Source: Pseudonocardia hydrocarbonoxydans (GTDB lineage Bacteria; Actinomycetota; Actinomycetes; Mycobacteriales; Pseudonocardiaceae). From it: a stretch of 64,000 bases of DNA. Made by a program: the position numbers and the translations under genes. Below the pieces are notes generated by a model. The model searched no databases. It was not told where the DNA came from and saw nothing but the letters and a program-made list of their open reading frames with translations. Position 1 is the stretch's first letter, and each line of letters starts with the position of its first letter. The DNA is taken from contig NZ_BJNG01000015.1 of assembly GCF_006539565.1 (NCBI RefSeq), positions 1-64,000 of the forward strand, read 5' to 3'. This document shows, one piece after another, positions 12,029 through 19,726 of this stretch.

Positions 12029-13521
12029 AGAGCACCGTGGAGCGCCTGAGCCCGACGCGGGTCCGGATCGCCGTCGAGGTGCCCTTCGACGAGCTCAAGC
12101 CGGACTTCGACCGTGCGTACAAGAAGATCGCCCAGCAGGTCACCGTGCCCGGTTTCCGCAAGGGCAAGGTCCCCGCGCGCATCATCGAGGCCCGGCTCGG
12201 CCGCGGCGTCGTGCTCGACGAGGTCGTCAACGCCGCCGTCCCGACCAAGTACTCCGAGGCCGTCTCCGCGGCGGAGGAGAAGGTCAACCCGATCGGCCGC
12301 CCCGACATCGAGGTCACCGAGATCACCGACGGCGAGCGCCTGTCGTTCACCGCCGAGGTCGACGTCCGCCCCGAGCTGACGCTGCCCGCGCTCGACACGC
12401 TGGCCGTGTCCGTCGACGACGTCGAGGTCACCGACGCCGAGGTCGACGAGCAGCTGGAGAACCTGCGCGCCCGCTTCGGCACCCTGGCCGGCGTCGAGCG
12501 CGCCGCCGACACCGACGACTTCGTGCTCATCGACCTCTCCGCCACCGTCGACGGCGCCGTCGTCGAGGAGGCCGCCACCAGCGGCTTCTCCTACCAGGTG
12601 GGCCAGGGCGGCCTGATCGACGGCCTCGACGAGGCCGTGCGGGGCATGTCCGCTGGCGACGAGAAGACGTTCACCACGAAGCTGGTGGCCGGCGAGCACG
12701 CGGGCAAGGACGCCGAGGTCACCGTCACGGTCACCGCGGTCAAGGAGCGCACGCTCCCCGACGCCGACGACGAGTTCGCCCAGCTGGCCAGCGAGTTCGA
12801 CACCCTCGACGAGCTCACCGCCGACCTGCGCGAGCGCATGGGTGGCGTCAAGCGCATGGAGCAGGTCTCGCAGGCCCGCGACAAGGTGCTGCTGGCCCTC
12901 GTCGACGGCACCGAGGTGCCGCTGCCGGAGAGCATCGTCGTCGCCGAGGTCGAGTCCGCCACGCACGACGCGATCCACGGCTTCGACCACGACGAGGAGC
13001 GGTTCGACGCGCAGCTCGAGAGCGGGGGCAGCAGCCGGGCGGAGTTCGACGCCGGGATCCGCGAGGAGGCCGAGAAGTCGGTCCGCACCCGCCTGGTCCT
13101 CGACGCGCTGGCCGACGCCGAGCAGGTGAGCGTCAACGACCAGGAGCTCACCGAGCGCATCGTCTACCAGGCCCAGCAGTACCGGATGCCGCCCGAGGAG
13201 TTCGTGCGCCGCATCCAGGAGGCCGGCCAGCTCGGCGCGATCTACGCCGACGTGCGCCGCACCAAGGCCCTCATCGCCGCGGTCCGGGCGGCCACCGTCA
13301 CCGACGCGTCCGGTTCGCCGATCGACCTGTCGGACCTGCTCGGCGACGAGGGCGACGGCATCGAGGTCACCGAGGTCCCCGGGGAGGTCGTCGAGGACTC
13401 CGCGGAGGACACCGACACCACGGACACCACGGAGGCCGCCGAGACCACGGAGGCCACGGAGGCCACCGAGACCGCGGAGGCCCCGGAGGCCACCGACCGG
13501 AAGGCCGCCGGCGGCGCCTGA
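12025..13521 (+). CDS. tig: trigger factor
   Basis: A 498-residue ribosome-associated chaperone and peptidyl-prolyl isomerase. The N-terminal ribosome-docking domain is unmistakable (MKSTVERLSPTRVRIAVEV, then VPGFRKGKVP with the docking loop). A central FKBP-like isomerase domain (QVGQGGLIDGLDEAV) and a C-terminal helical domain follow. The last about 50 residues are an acidic, low-complexity Thr/Glu/Ala tail built from short repeats, longer than in many homologues. The GTG start reproduces the conserved MKSTVE N-terminus. It precedes the clpP genes, the standard actinobacterial order linking folding and degradation. Confidence 0.97.
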   Translation: MKSTVERLSPTRVRIAVEVPFDELKPDFDRAYKKIAQQVTVPGFRKGKVPARIIEARLGRGVVLDEVVNAAVPTKYSEAVSAAEEKVNPIGRPDIEVTEITDGERLSFTAEVDVRPELTLPALDTLAVSVDDVEVTDAEVDEQLENLRARFGTLAGVERAADTDDFVLIDLSATVDGAVVEEAATSGFSYQVGQGGLIDGLDEAVRGMSAGDEKTFTTKLVAGEHAGKDAEVTVTVTAVKERTLPDADDEFAQLASEFDTLDELTADLRERMGGVKRMEQVSQARDKVLLALVDGTEVPLPESIVVAEVESATHDAIHGFDHDEERFDAQLESGGSSRAEFDAGIREEAEKSVRTRLVLDALADAEQVSVNDQELTERIVYQAQQYRMPPEEFVRRIQEAGQLGAIYADVRRTKALIAAVRAATVTDASGSPIDLSDLLGDEGDGIEVTEVPGEVVEDSAEDTDTTDTTEAAETTEATEATETAEAPEATDRKAAGGA

Positions 13522-13634
13522 GCCGGCAACACGCCCAGAGCGAACAACCGGTCCGAACGCGGCGGGCGCACCGCCCGTCCGCGTAGGGTCGGCCACGACG
13601 AACACGCGAGCTGATCAGCAGAAGGCAGGGTGAA

Positions 13635-14306
13635 GTGAGGACCCACGAAACCGGTTCGCGTACCGCGGACCGACTCCTCGGAGCCGACATGCGGCGCGGC
13701 GGCGCACCGGCGTCGCTGACGCTGTCGGACTCCGTGTACGAGCGCTTGCTGCAGCAGCGGATCATCGTGCTCGGCCAGCAGGTGGACGACGACATCGCCA
13801 ACCGGATCGCCGCGCAGATGCTGCTGCTCTCGGCCGAGGACCCCAACGCCGACATCCAGCTCTACATCAACTCGCCCGGCGGCTCGGTGTCGGCGGGCAT
13901 GGCCATCTTCGACACCATGGAGTTCGTCCCCTGCGACGTCGCGACGTTCGCGATGGGGCTGGCGGCCTCGATGGGGCAGTTCCTGCTCTCGGCGGGGGCG
14001 CGCGGCAAGCGCTACGCCCTGCCGCACGCGCGGATCATGATGCACCAGCCGTCCTCCGGCGTGGGTGGTCAGGAGTCCGACATCGTGATCCAGGCCGAGC
14101 AGTCGCGGCTGCTCAAGCGCGAGCTCGCGGAGCTGATCGCGCAGCACACGGGGCAGACGGTGGAGAAGGTCACGGCCGACTCCGAGCGCGACCGCTGGTT
14201 CCGGGCGCCGGAGGCCCTGGAGTACGGCTTCGTCGACCACGTCATCACCCGGGCCGGGCAGCTGCCCGACGGCAACGTGTCCAACGGGAACGGGAGCACG
14301 AAGTGA
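13635..14306 (+). CDS. clpP1: ATP-dependent Clp protease subunit ClpP1
   Basis: A 223-residue serine protease subunit that forms mixed ClpP1P2 barrels with the next gene product; the barrel degrades substrates fed by ClpX or ClpC. Ser112 (GLAASMGQ) and His137 (ARIMMHQP) of the triad are visible, with the family motif [19 protein letters not shown]. With the GTG at 13635 the N-terminus is about 20 residues longer than usual; an internal ATG at 13689 gives a more typical length and could be the true start. The next gene overlaps by four bases. Confidence 0.94.
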   Translation: MRTHETGSRTADRLLGADMRRGGAPASLTLSDSVYERLLQQRIIVLGQQVDDDIANRIAAQMLLLSAEDPNADIQLYINSPGGSVSAGMAIFDTMEFVPCDVATFAMGLAASMGQFLLSAGARGKRYALPHARIMMHQPSSGVGGQESDIVIQAEQSRLLKRELAELIAQHTGQTVEKVTADSERDRWFRAPEALEYGFVDHVITRAGQLPDGNVSNGNGSTK

Positions 14307-14932
14307 GTCAGTTCCACTCGCCGCAGTCGCGGTACGTGCTGCCCTCCTTCGTGGAGCGCACGAGCTACGGGGTCAAGGAGTCCAACCCGTACAACAAGCT
14401 GTTCGAGGAGCGCATCATCTTCCTCGGCGTGCAGATCGACGACGCGTCGGCCAACGACGTCATGGCGCAGCTGCTGTGCCTGGAGTCGGCCGATCCGGAC
14501 CGCGAGATCAGCATGTACATCAACTCGCCCGGCGGGTCGTTCACCTCGCTGATGGCGATCTACGACACGATGCAGTTCATCCGGCCCGACATCCAGACGG
14601 TCTGCCTCGGGCAGGCCGCGTCGGCCGCGGCCGTGCTGCTCGCCGCCGGCACCCCGGGGCGTCGCCTCGCGGTGCAGAACGCGCGGGTCCTGATCCACCA
14701 GCCCGCCACCGAGGGCACCTACGGCCAGGTTTCGGACCTCGAGATCCAGGCCGCGGAGATCTCGCGGGTGCGCAAGCTGATGGAGGCCACGCTCGCCAAG
14801 CACACCGGCAAGAGCGAGGAGCAGGTGCGCCTCGACGTCGAGCGGGACAAGATCCTGACGGCCACCGAGGCCAAGGAGTACGGGATCGTCGACGAGATCA
14901 TCCAGAGCCGGAAGCTCTCGGCGGTCGGCTGA
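14303..14932 (+). CDS. clpP2: ATP-dependent Clp protease subunit ClpP2
   Basis: A 209-residue second Clp protease subunit. The triad members Ser107 (GQAASAAAV) and His132 (ARVLIHQP) and the YINSPGGSF handle region are present. In actinobacteria ClpP1 and ClpP2 work as a heteromeric complex, and here the GTG start overlaps the clpP1 stop (GTGA), which favours balanced synthesis. Hairpins follow before clpX. Confidence 0.95.
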   Translation: MSQFHSPQSRYVLPSFVERTSYGVKESNPYNKLFEERIIFLGVQIDDASANDVMAQLLCLESADPDREISMYINSPGGSFTSLMAIYDTMQFIRPDIQTVCLGQAASAAAVLLAAGTPGRRLAVQNARVLIHQPATEGTYGQVSDLEIQAAEISRVRKLMEATLAKHTGKSEEQVRLDVERDKILTATEAKEYGIVDEIIQSRKLSAVG

Positions 14933-14937
14933 ACCAC

Positions 14938-15022
14938 CGGTCGGTGCCGGTCCGCGACGGCCGGTACCGACCGTCCGTCGACACGTCCCCGAATCGGAGC
15001 ATCGTGATGCTCCCCCGGGGAC
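14938..15022 (+). terminator. two hairpins between clpP2 and clpX
   Basis: A 13-bp stem with one G-U pair (14938-14950 with 14961-14973) is followed by a compound hairpin (14985-14990 with 15017-15022 enclosing 14997-15002 with 15007-15012). They probably terminate or attenuate clpP1P2 transcription before clpX. Confidence 0.55.
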
Positions 15023-15094
15023 GGGTCGTACGGGTACCGTCACGAGGGCGTGTCCGACCCAGGACACGCCAGATGGGGACTGGGGTCTGCACTC

Positions 15095-16375
15095 ATGGCA
15101 CGCATCGGTGATGGCGGTGACCTGCTCAAGTGCTCGTTCTGCGGCAAGAGCCAGAAGCAGGTCAAGAAACTGATCGCCGGACCTGGCGTCTACATCTGCG
15201 ACGAGTGTATCGATCTCTGCAACGAGATCATCGAGGAAGAGCTCGCGGAGGCCGGTGAGGTCAAGCTCGACGAGCTGCCCAAGCCCGCCGAGATCCACGA
15301 GTTCCTCGACCAGTACGTGGTGGGGCAGAGCCAGACGAAGCGGACGCTGTCCGTGGCCGTCTACAACCACTACAAGCGCATCCAGGCCGGCGACAAGGGC
15401 CGTGGGCCCGACGGCGACGGCGTGGAGCTGTCGAAGTCCAACATCCTCATGCTCGGGCCCACCGGCTGCGGCAAGACCTACCTGGCGCAGACGCTGGCCA
15501 AGCTGCTGAACGTCCCGTTCGCCATCGCCGACGCCACCGCGCTCACCGAGGCCGGGTACGTCGGCGAGGACGTCGAGAACATCCTCCTGAAGCTCATCCA
15601 GGCGGCCGACTACGACGTCAAGCGCGCCGAGACGGGCATCATCTACATCGACGAGGTCGACAAGATCGCCCGCAAGAGCGAGAACCCGTCGATCACCCGC
15701 GACGTGTCCGGCGAGGGCGTGCAGCAGGCGTTGCTGAAGATCCTGGAGGGCACCACGGCGAGCGTGCCGCCGCAGGGCGGGCGCAAGCACCCGCACCAGG
15801 AGTTCATCCAGATCGACACCACGAACGTGCTGTTCATCGTGGCCGGGGCCTTCGCGGGCCTGGAGAAGATCATCGGCGACCGGGTGGGCCGCCGGGGCCT
15901 GGGCTTCGGCGCGGAGATCCGTTCGAAGAACGACCTCGAGGGCGCCGAGAGCTTCGGTGACACCATGCCCGAGGACCTCATCAAGTTCGGCCTGATCCCC
16001 GAGTTCATCGGCCGCCTGCCGGTCGTCGCCTCGGTGACCTCGCTGGACAAGGAGGCCCTGGTCAAGATCCTCACCGTGCCGCGCAACGCGCTGGTGAAGC
16101 AGTACTACAAGCTGTTCGAGATGGACGGCGTGGAGCTCGAGTTCACCGACGACGCGCTGGAGGCGGTGGCCGACCAGGCCATCCTGCGCGGCACCGGGGC
16201 CCGCGGGCTGCGGGCGATCATGGAGGAGGTCCTCCTCCCGGTCATGTACGACATCCCCAGCCGCGACGACGTCGCCAAGGTCGTCGTCACCGAGCAGACG
16301 GTGCGCAGCAACGTCAACCCCACGATCGTGCCGCGCACCCCGGCCCGTCGGGAGCGCCGCGAGCGCTCCGCGTAG
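15095..16375 (+). CDS. clpX: ATP-dependent Clp protease ATPase subunit ClpX
   Basis: A 426-residue AAA+ unfoldase that recognises, unfolds and feeds substrates into ClpP. The N-terminal zinc-binding domain has Cys13-x2-Cys16 and Cys35-x2-Cys38. Walker A is GPTGCGKT (121-128) and Walker B is IIYIDEVDK. The sensor and arginine-finger regions are in order ([25 protein letters not shown]). The ATG at 15095 gives the standard [18 protein letters not shown] start; an earlier GTG at 15050 is unlikely. It is separated from clpP2 by 162 bases with hairpins, so it probably has its own promoter. Confidence 0.97.
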   Translation: MARIGDGGDLLKCSFCGKSQKQVKKLIAGPGVYICDECIDLCNEIIEEELAEAGEVKLDELPKPAEIHEFLDQYVVGQSQTKRTLSVAVYNHYKRIQAGDKGRGPDGDGVELSKSNILMLGPTGCGKTYLAQTLAKLLNVPFAIADATALTEAGYVGEDVENILLKLIQAADYDVKRAETGIIYIDEVDKIARKSENPSITRDVSGEGVQQALLKILEGTTASVPPQGGRKHPHQEFIQIDTTNVLFIVAGAFAGLEKIIGDRVGRRGLGFGAEIRSKNDLEGAESFGDTMPEDLIKFGLIPEFIGRLPVVASVTSLDKEALVKILTVPRNALVKQYYKLFEMDGVELEFTDDALEAVADQAILRGTGARGLRAIMEEVLLPVMYDIPSRDDVAKVVVTEQTVRSNVNPTIVPRTPARRERRERSA

Positions 16376-16402
16376 CCGACCGTCGGTCCACCGCTCGATC
16401 CC

Positions 16403-16444
16403 CGCCGAACGCCGGGCCCGCACCGTCGGGCCCGGCGTTCGGCG
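16403..16444 (+). terminator. strong hairpin after clpX
   Basis: A perfect 18-bp inverted repeat (16403-16420 with 16427-16444) with a 6-base loop starts 28 bases after the clpX stop. Confidence 0.85.
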
Positions 16445-16526
16445 TATCCGACTCCAGCGGTTGCGGGGGCAATGAGCCCGACCTAGGTTCACCCGGTCCA
16501 GTGGTTCATGCGCGAGGGGGCGGACG

Positions 16527-17923
16527 ATGGCACCGGGATTCCTGCAACGTGAGCGGATCGTCGCCCCGCCCGGGTGGAGCCGCTGGCTGATCCCGCCGGC
16601 GGCGCTGTCGATCCACCTGGCCATCGGCCAGGCGTACGCGTGGAGCGTGTTCAAGACCCCGCTGGCCGACACGATCCTGGCCGGCAACCCGAGTGCGGGC
16701 GTGCTCAGCGCGCTGCCGTTCACCCTCGGCATCATCATGCTGGGTCTCTCGGCGGCGCTGTTCGGCACGAAGGTCGACGCCAACGGTCCGCGCTGGGCGA
16801 TGGTGGTGGCCACCTCGTGCTTCGTCGCCGGGTTCCTGATCTCCGCGCTCGGCATGTTCCTGGGCCAGTTCTGGCTGGTGGTCGTCGGCTACGGGTTCGT
16901 CGGCGGCATCGGACTGGGCGTCGGCTACATCTCCCCGGTCTCCACGCTGATCAAGTGGTTCCCCGACCGTCCCGGCCTGTCCACCGGCATCGCGATCATG
17001 GGCTTCGGCGGCGGCGCGCTGATCGCCACGCCGCTGACGACGTCGCTGCTCGGCGCGTTCGGCGGCTCCGGTGAGGGCGCGGAGGCCGGCGGGGTCGGGC
17101 AGACTTCCTCGTCATGGGCCTGATCTACGCGGTCTTCATGTCCGTGGGCTGGATGCTGATCCGGGTCCCCGCCCCGGACTGGAAGCCCGAGGGCTGGGAG
17201 CCCTCCACGCAGAAGACCGGTTCGCTGATCAGCACCGCGAACGTGTCCGCGGCGAACGCGATCAAGACGCCGCAGTTCTGGCTGCTGTGGGTGGTGCTGT
17301 GCTTCAACGTCACCGCGGGCATCGGCATCCTGGAGCGGGCGTCGCCGATCTTCCAGGACTTCTTCCGCGACTCCAGCCCCGCCGAGACGATCGCGGCCTC
17401 GGCGGCCGGGTTCGTCGCCATCCTGTCGCTGGCCAACGCACTGGGCCGGATCCTGTGGTCCTCGCTGTCGGACGTGCTGGGCCGCAAGAACATGTACCGG
17501 ATCTACCTGGGTGTCGGCGCGCTGCTCTACCTGCTGATCACGCTGACGACGAACTCGAACCGGATCGTCTTCCTGATCAGCGCGCTGCTGATCCTGTCGT
17601 TCTACGGCGCCGGGTTCGCCACCGTGCCCGCCTACCTGCGCGACCTGTTCGGCACCTACCAGGTCGGCGCCATCCACGGCCGCCTGCTCACCGCGTGGTC
17701 GACGGCGGGGGTGCTCGGCCCGGTCATCGTCAACGCGATCGCCGACGCCCAGATCGCGGCGGGGGTCGAGGGCCCGGGCCGCTACACCCTCGCGTTCTCC
17801 ATCATGATCGGTCTGCTGGCCGTCGCGTTCGTCTGCAACGAGCTGATCAAGCCGGTCGACTCCCGGTTCCACGAGCCCGCGGCCGACGAGCCCCGGTCCA
17901 CCACGGCAGGAGCACAGGCATGA
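16527..17923 (+). pseudogene. OFA-family MFS transporter, frameshifted
   Basis: Two frames make one 12-helix major facilitator of the oxalate/formate antiporter (OFA) type. The first (16527-17123) encodes AYAWSVFKTP, the early membrane helices and STLIKWFPDRPGLSTG. The second (17114-17923) encodes MGLIYAVFM and the remaining helices. Adding one C after 17104 turns GQTSSSWA into GQTFLVMGLIY and restores a single reading frame of 465 residues, so a one-base loss has split the gene. A GAGGGGG Shine-Dalgarno lies about ten bases before the ATG. Either the gene is inactive or the base is a sequence error; the intact downstream partner genes lean toward error or a very recent loss. Substrate (oxalate, formate or another carboxylate) is inferred. 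Confidence 0.85.
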
Positions 17924-18060
17924 GCGCCCTCGGCAGTGCGGGCAGTCGCACCCCGCTGTTCCACGTCCTGATCGTCCTGGCCTGGCTGTGGGTGGCGGTG
18001 CCGTTCGCCTACGGCCTCTACCAGCTGGTCATCAAGATCCCGGCGCTGTTCGCCGGGTGA
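17920..18060 (+). CDS. small membrane partner of the OFA transporter
   Basis: A 46-residue protein with one central transmembrane helix (LIVLAWLWVAVPFAYGLYQL) and a short C-terminal tail ending KIPALFAG. The ATG overlaps the transporter stop (ATGA), so the two are coupled. Small single-helix proteins of this appearance occur directly downstream of OFA-type transporters in actinobacteria and are sometimes labelled transporter small subunits; I recall this from general knowledge and cannot verify it here. Function is unknown. Confidence 0.7.
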   Translation: MSALGSAGSRTPLFHVLIVLAWLWVAVPFAYGLYQLVIKIPALFAG

Positions 18061-18344
18061 GTGACGCGACCATGACCGGGAGCCCCGATGCACAGGCCCT
18101 GTCCGGGTGGGTCACGGCGGTGTGCCGGGAGCTCGGGCTCGGCGCCGACCTCGACGCCACCGGGCTCGTCGACCTGGTGCTGGACCTGACCTCCGACGTC
18201 GCCCACGGCGTCAGCAGGCCGGGCGCACCGGTCACCGCGTTCCTGATCGGGGTGGCGGCGGGCCGGGCCGAGGACCCGGCGGCCGCCGCCCGCGACCACG
18301 CCGCGCGGATCAGCGCCCTGGCGGCGGGGTGGCCGCGGGACTGA
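18057..18344 (+). CDS. DUF6457-like small protein
   Basis: A 95-residue soluble helical protein. The pattern LSGWVTAVCRELGL, then LVLDLTSDVAHGVSRPGAPV, then FLIGVAAGRA resembles DUF6457, a domain found near molybdopterin-guanine dinucleotide and formate dehydrogenase genes. GTG at 18057 overlaps the previous stop (GTGA); ATG at 18072 is an alternative. Its place after a putative formate/oxalate transporter fits a formate or molybdoenzyme theme, but this is inference. The convergent PPOX gene ends four bases away. Confidence 0.65.
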   Translation: MSDATMTGSPDAQALSGWVTAVCRELGLGADLDATGLVDLVLDLTSDVAHGVSRPGAPVTAFLIGVAAGRAEDPAAAARDHAARISALAAGWPRD

Positions 18345-18347
18345 CCC

Positions 18348-18770
18348 TCAGCCCGCGACGTCCAGGTCGGCGACGATCTTCGTCGGGACCAGGCGGACGA
18401 GCAGCTCGCCCGGCACCCCGTTGCGCCGCCCGAACTCCTCGGCCCGGTCGGCGCCCATGTACCGGCCCCCGATCGCGGTGGCGGTGCGCAGCAGCTCGGC
18501 CGGGTCCTCCGAGGTGTGCGCCACGCCCTGCACCTGGACGAACGCGAACGGCGGCTCCTCGGAGTCGACGCAGATGACCAGCCGCGGGTCGCGGGCGATC
18601 GCCCGCCCCTTCGCCGTGGAGGCCCCGGTGTTGAACACCAGGTCGCCGTCCTCGACGACGAACCAGACCGGCGCCACCAGCGGGCGGCCGTCGGCGGCGA
18701 CGAAGCCGAGCTTGCCGGTGCGGGTGCCGGCCGACAGGAACGCCCGGATCTCCGGGGTCAGTTCGTTCAT
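18348..18770 (-). CDS. PPOX-class (F420/FMN) oxidoreductase family protein
   Basis: A 140-residue split-barrel protein of the pyridoxamine 5'-phosphate oxidase superfamily. The strands GKLGFVAADGRPLVAPVWF and GDLVFNTGASTAKGRAIARD form the flavin-binding fold, followed by FVQVQGVA. In actinobacteria many such proteins use cofactor F420 to reduce small molecules; cofactor and substrate cannot be told from the sequence alone. TAGGGT lies six bases before the ATG, suggesting a leaderless transcript. No membrane segment is present. Confidence 0.8.
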   Translation of the reverse strand: MNELTPEIRAFLSAGTRTGKLGFVAADGRPLVAPVWFVVEDGDLVFNTGASTAKGRAIARDPRLVICVDSEEPPFAFVQVQGVAHTSEDPAELLRTATAIGGRYMGADRAEEFGRRNGVPGELLVRLVPTKIVADLDVAG

Positions 18771-18776
18771 GGGGCG

Positions 18777-18782
18777 ACCCTA
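18777..18782 (-). promoter_or_regulatory. candidate -10, leaderless
   Basis: TAGGGT on the minus strand ends six bases before the ATG at 18770. Confidence 0.45.
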
Positions 18783-18849
18783 GGCCCGGCGCGACGCCCC
18801 GCGGCACGGCCCGGTGGGGCGGTCCGGGTCCGGTGCGGTGCGCCGCCCG

Positions 18850-18875
18850 TGACGGCCGCCGACCGGCGGCCGTCA
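18850..18875. repeat. 12-bp inverted repeat in a divergent region
   Basis: Arms 18850-18861 and 18864-18875 are perfect complements with almost no loop. It lies between divergently transcribed genes, where a terminator is not expected, so an operator or a DNA cruciform-like site is possible. Confidence 0.5.
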
Positions 18876-18914
18876 GCACCCGCCGCAGGCCGCGCACGGA
18901 GCCCGGGCGATCGT

Positions 18915-18920
18915 TACCCT
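18915..18920 (+). promoter_or_regulatory. candidate -10 with short leader
   Basis: TACCCT lies 32 bases before the ATG at 18953. The leader would contain the GGAGGGA Shine-Dalgarno. Confidence 0.35.
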
Positions 18921-18952
18921 GGGTGCGAGGGTCGCGGCGGAGGGAGACGGGC

Positions 18953-19690
18953 ATGCGCACGGTCAGCGGGATCGCCCGTCGGGTCCAGGTGCTGGTGCGG
19001 ACGTGGCGGCCCGCGGTGGCCCCGGTGGCGGCGGTCCGCCCGCTCGCCGCAGGCCGCAACCCGCTGCTGTCCGACCGCCTCGGCGACCAGCGCCGGGGTG
19101 GCACGGTGCTCGACCAGATGGACGGCACCACCTGCGGCAGCGCGGTCCTCGTCGCGCTCGCGGCGTGGGCCGACCCCGAGGAGATCCGGCGCCTCGACGG
19201 GCCGGCCGGTACGGCCCGCACCGCGGTGGGGGAGCGGGGGCCCGGCGCCGCGCCCGCCACCGACGTGGCCCCGGGCTTCGCCGCGCGCTACGACGCCCGG
19301 CAGAAGCAGGTGCACCGGGAATCCGCCGGGCTGTGGCCGCGGGCGCTGGGCACCCCGCCATGGGGGATGGTGCGCTGGCTGCGGCGCAACGTGCCCGCCG
19401 CCGGTCCGTACCGCGTCCGGCTCGTCGACGACCTGGACGCCCGCGACGTCGCCGACGTCGTGGACGCGGTCGGGGTGGCCCTGCGCGCCGGGCGCCCGGT
19501 GCCACTGCTGGTGGGCGCGGCGATCCCGCGGCACTACGTCATGGCGCTGGGGCTGCACGAGGGCGGATGGAAGGTCTACGAGCCCACCAGCGGCCAGGTC
19601 CGGGCGCTCGAGCCCGACCGCATCGGCGCCCGCACGCTGGGGCGCACGCTCGGGTTCGACCGGCTGCACGCGGCCTTCCTGCCCTCCTGA
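18953..19690 (+). CDS. papain-like (C39-type fold?) hypothetical protein
   Basis: A 245-residue protein of unknown function. Its middle and C-terminal parts show cysteine-peptidase-like signatures: LDQMDGTTCGSAVLVALA with a candidate nucleophile Cys at a helix start, then PVPLLVGAAIPRHYVMALGL with a candidate His, then GGWKVYEPTSGQVRAL, where C39 and papain-like folds usually have an Asp-Pro or Asn. The N-terminal about 45 residues are Arg/Ala-rich and could be a weak membrane anchor or export region. An AGGGAG Shine-Dalgarno precedes the ATG. It lies alone before valS. A peptidase, amidase or transglutaminase-like role is a hypothesis from motif order only. Confidence 0.6.
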   Translation: MRTVSGIARRVQVLVRTWRPAVAPVAAVRPLAAGRNPLLSDRLGDQRRGGTVLDQMDGTTCGSAVLVALAAWADPEEIRRLDGPAGTARTAVGERGPGAAPATDVAPGFAARYDARQKQVHRESAGLWPRALGTPPWGMVRWLRRNVPAAGPYRVRLVDDLDARDVADVVDAVGVALRAGRPVPLLVGAAIPRHYVMALGLHEGGWKVYEPTSGQVRALEPDRIGARTLGRTLGFDRLHAAFLPS

Positions 19691-19713
19691 ACAAGCCGTT
19701 CGACGGCGGCTCG

Positions 19714-19719
19714 TAGACT
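19714..19719 (+). promoter_or_regulatory. candidate -10 for valS, leaderless
   Basis: TAGACT ends seven bases before the valS GTG. A leaderless mRNA would leave no room for a T-box leader. Confidence 0.5.
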
Positions 19720-19726
19720 TGGTGGG

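Noticed and set aside
19691-19726. T-box or other leader before valS
   Set aside because: Only 36 bases separate the genes, and the candidate -10 sits seven bases before the start, leaving no leader.
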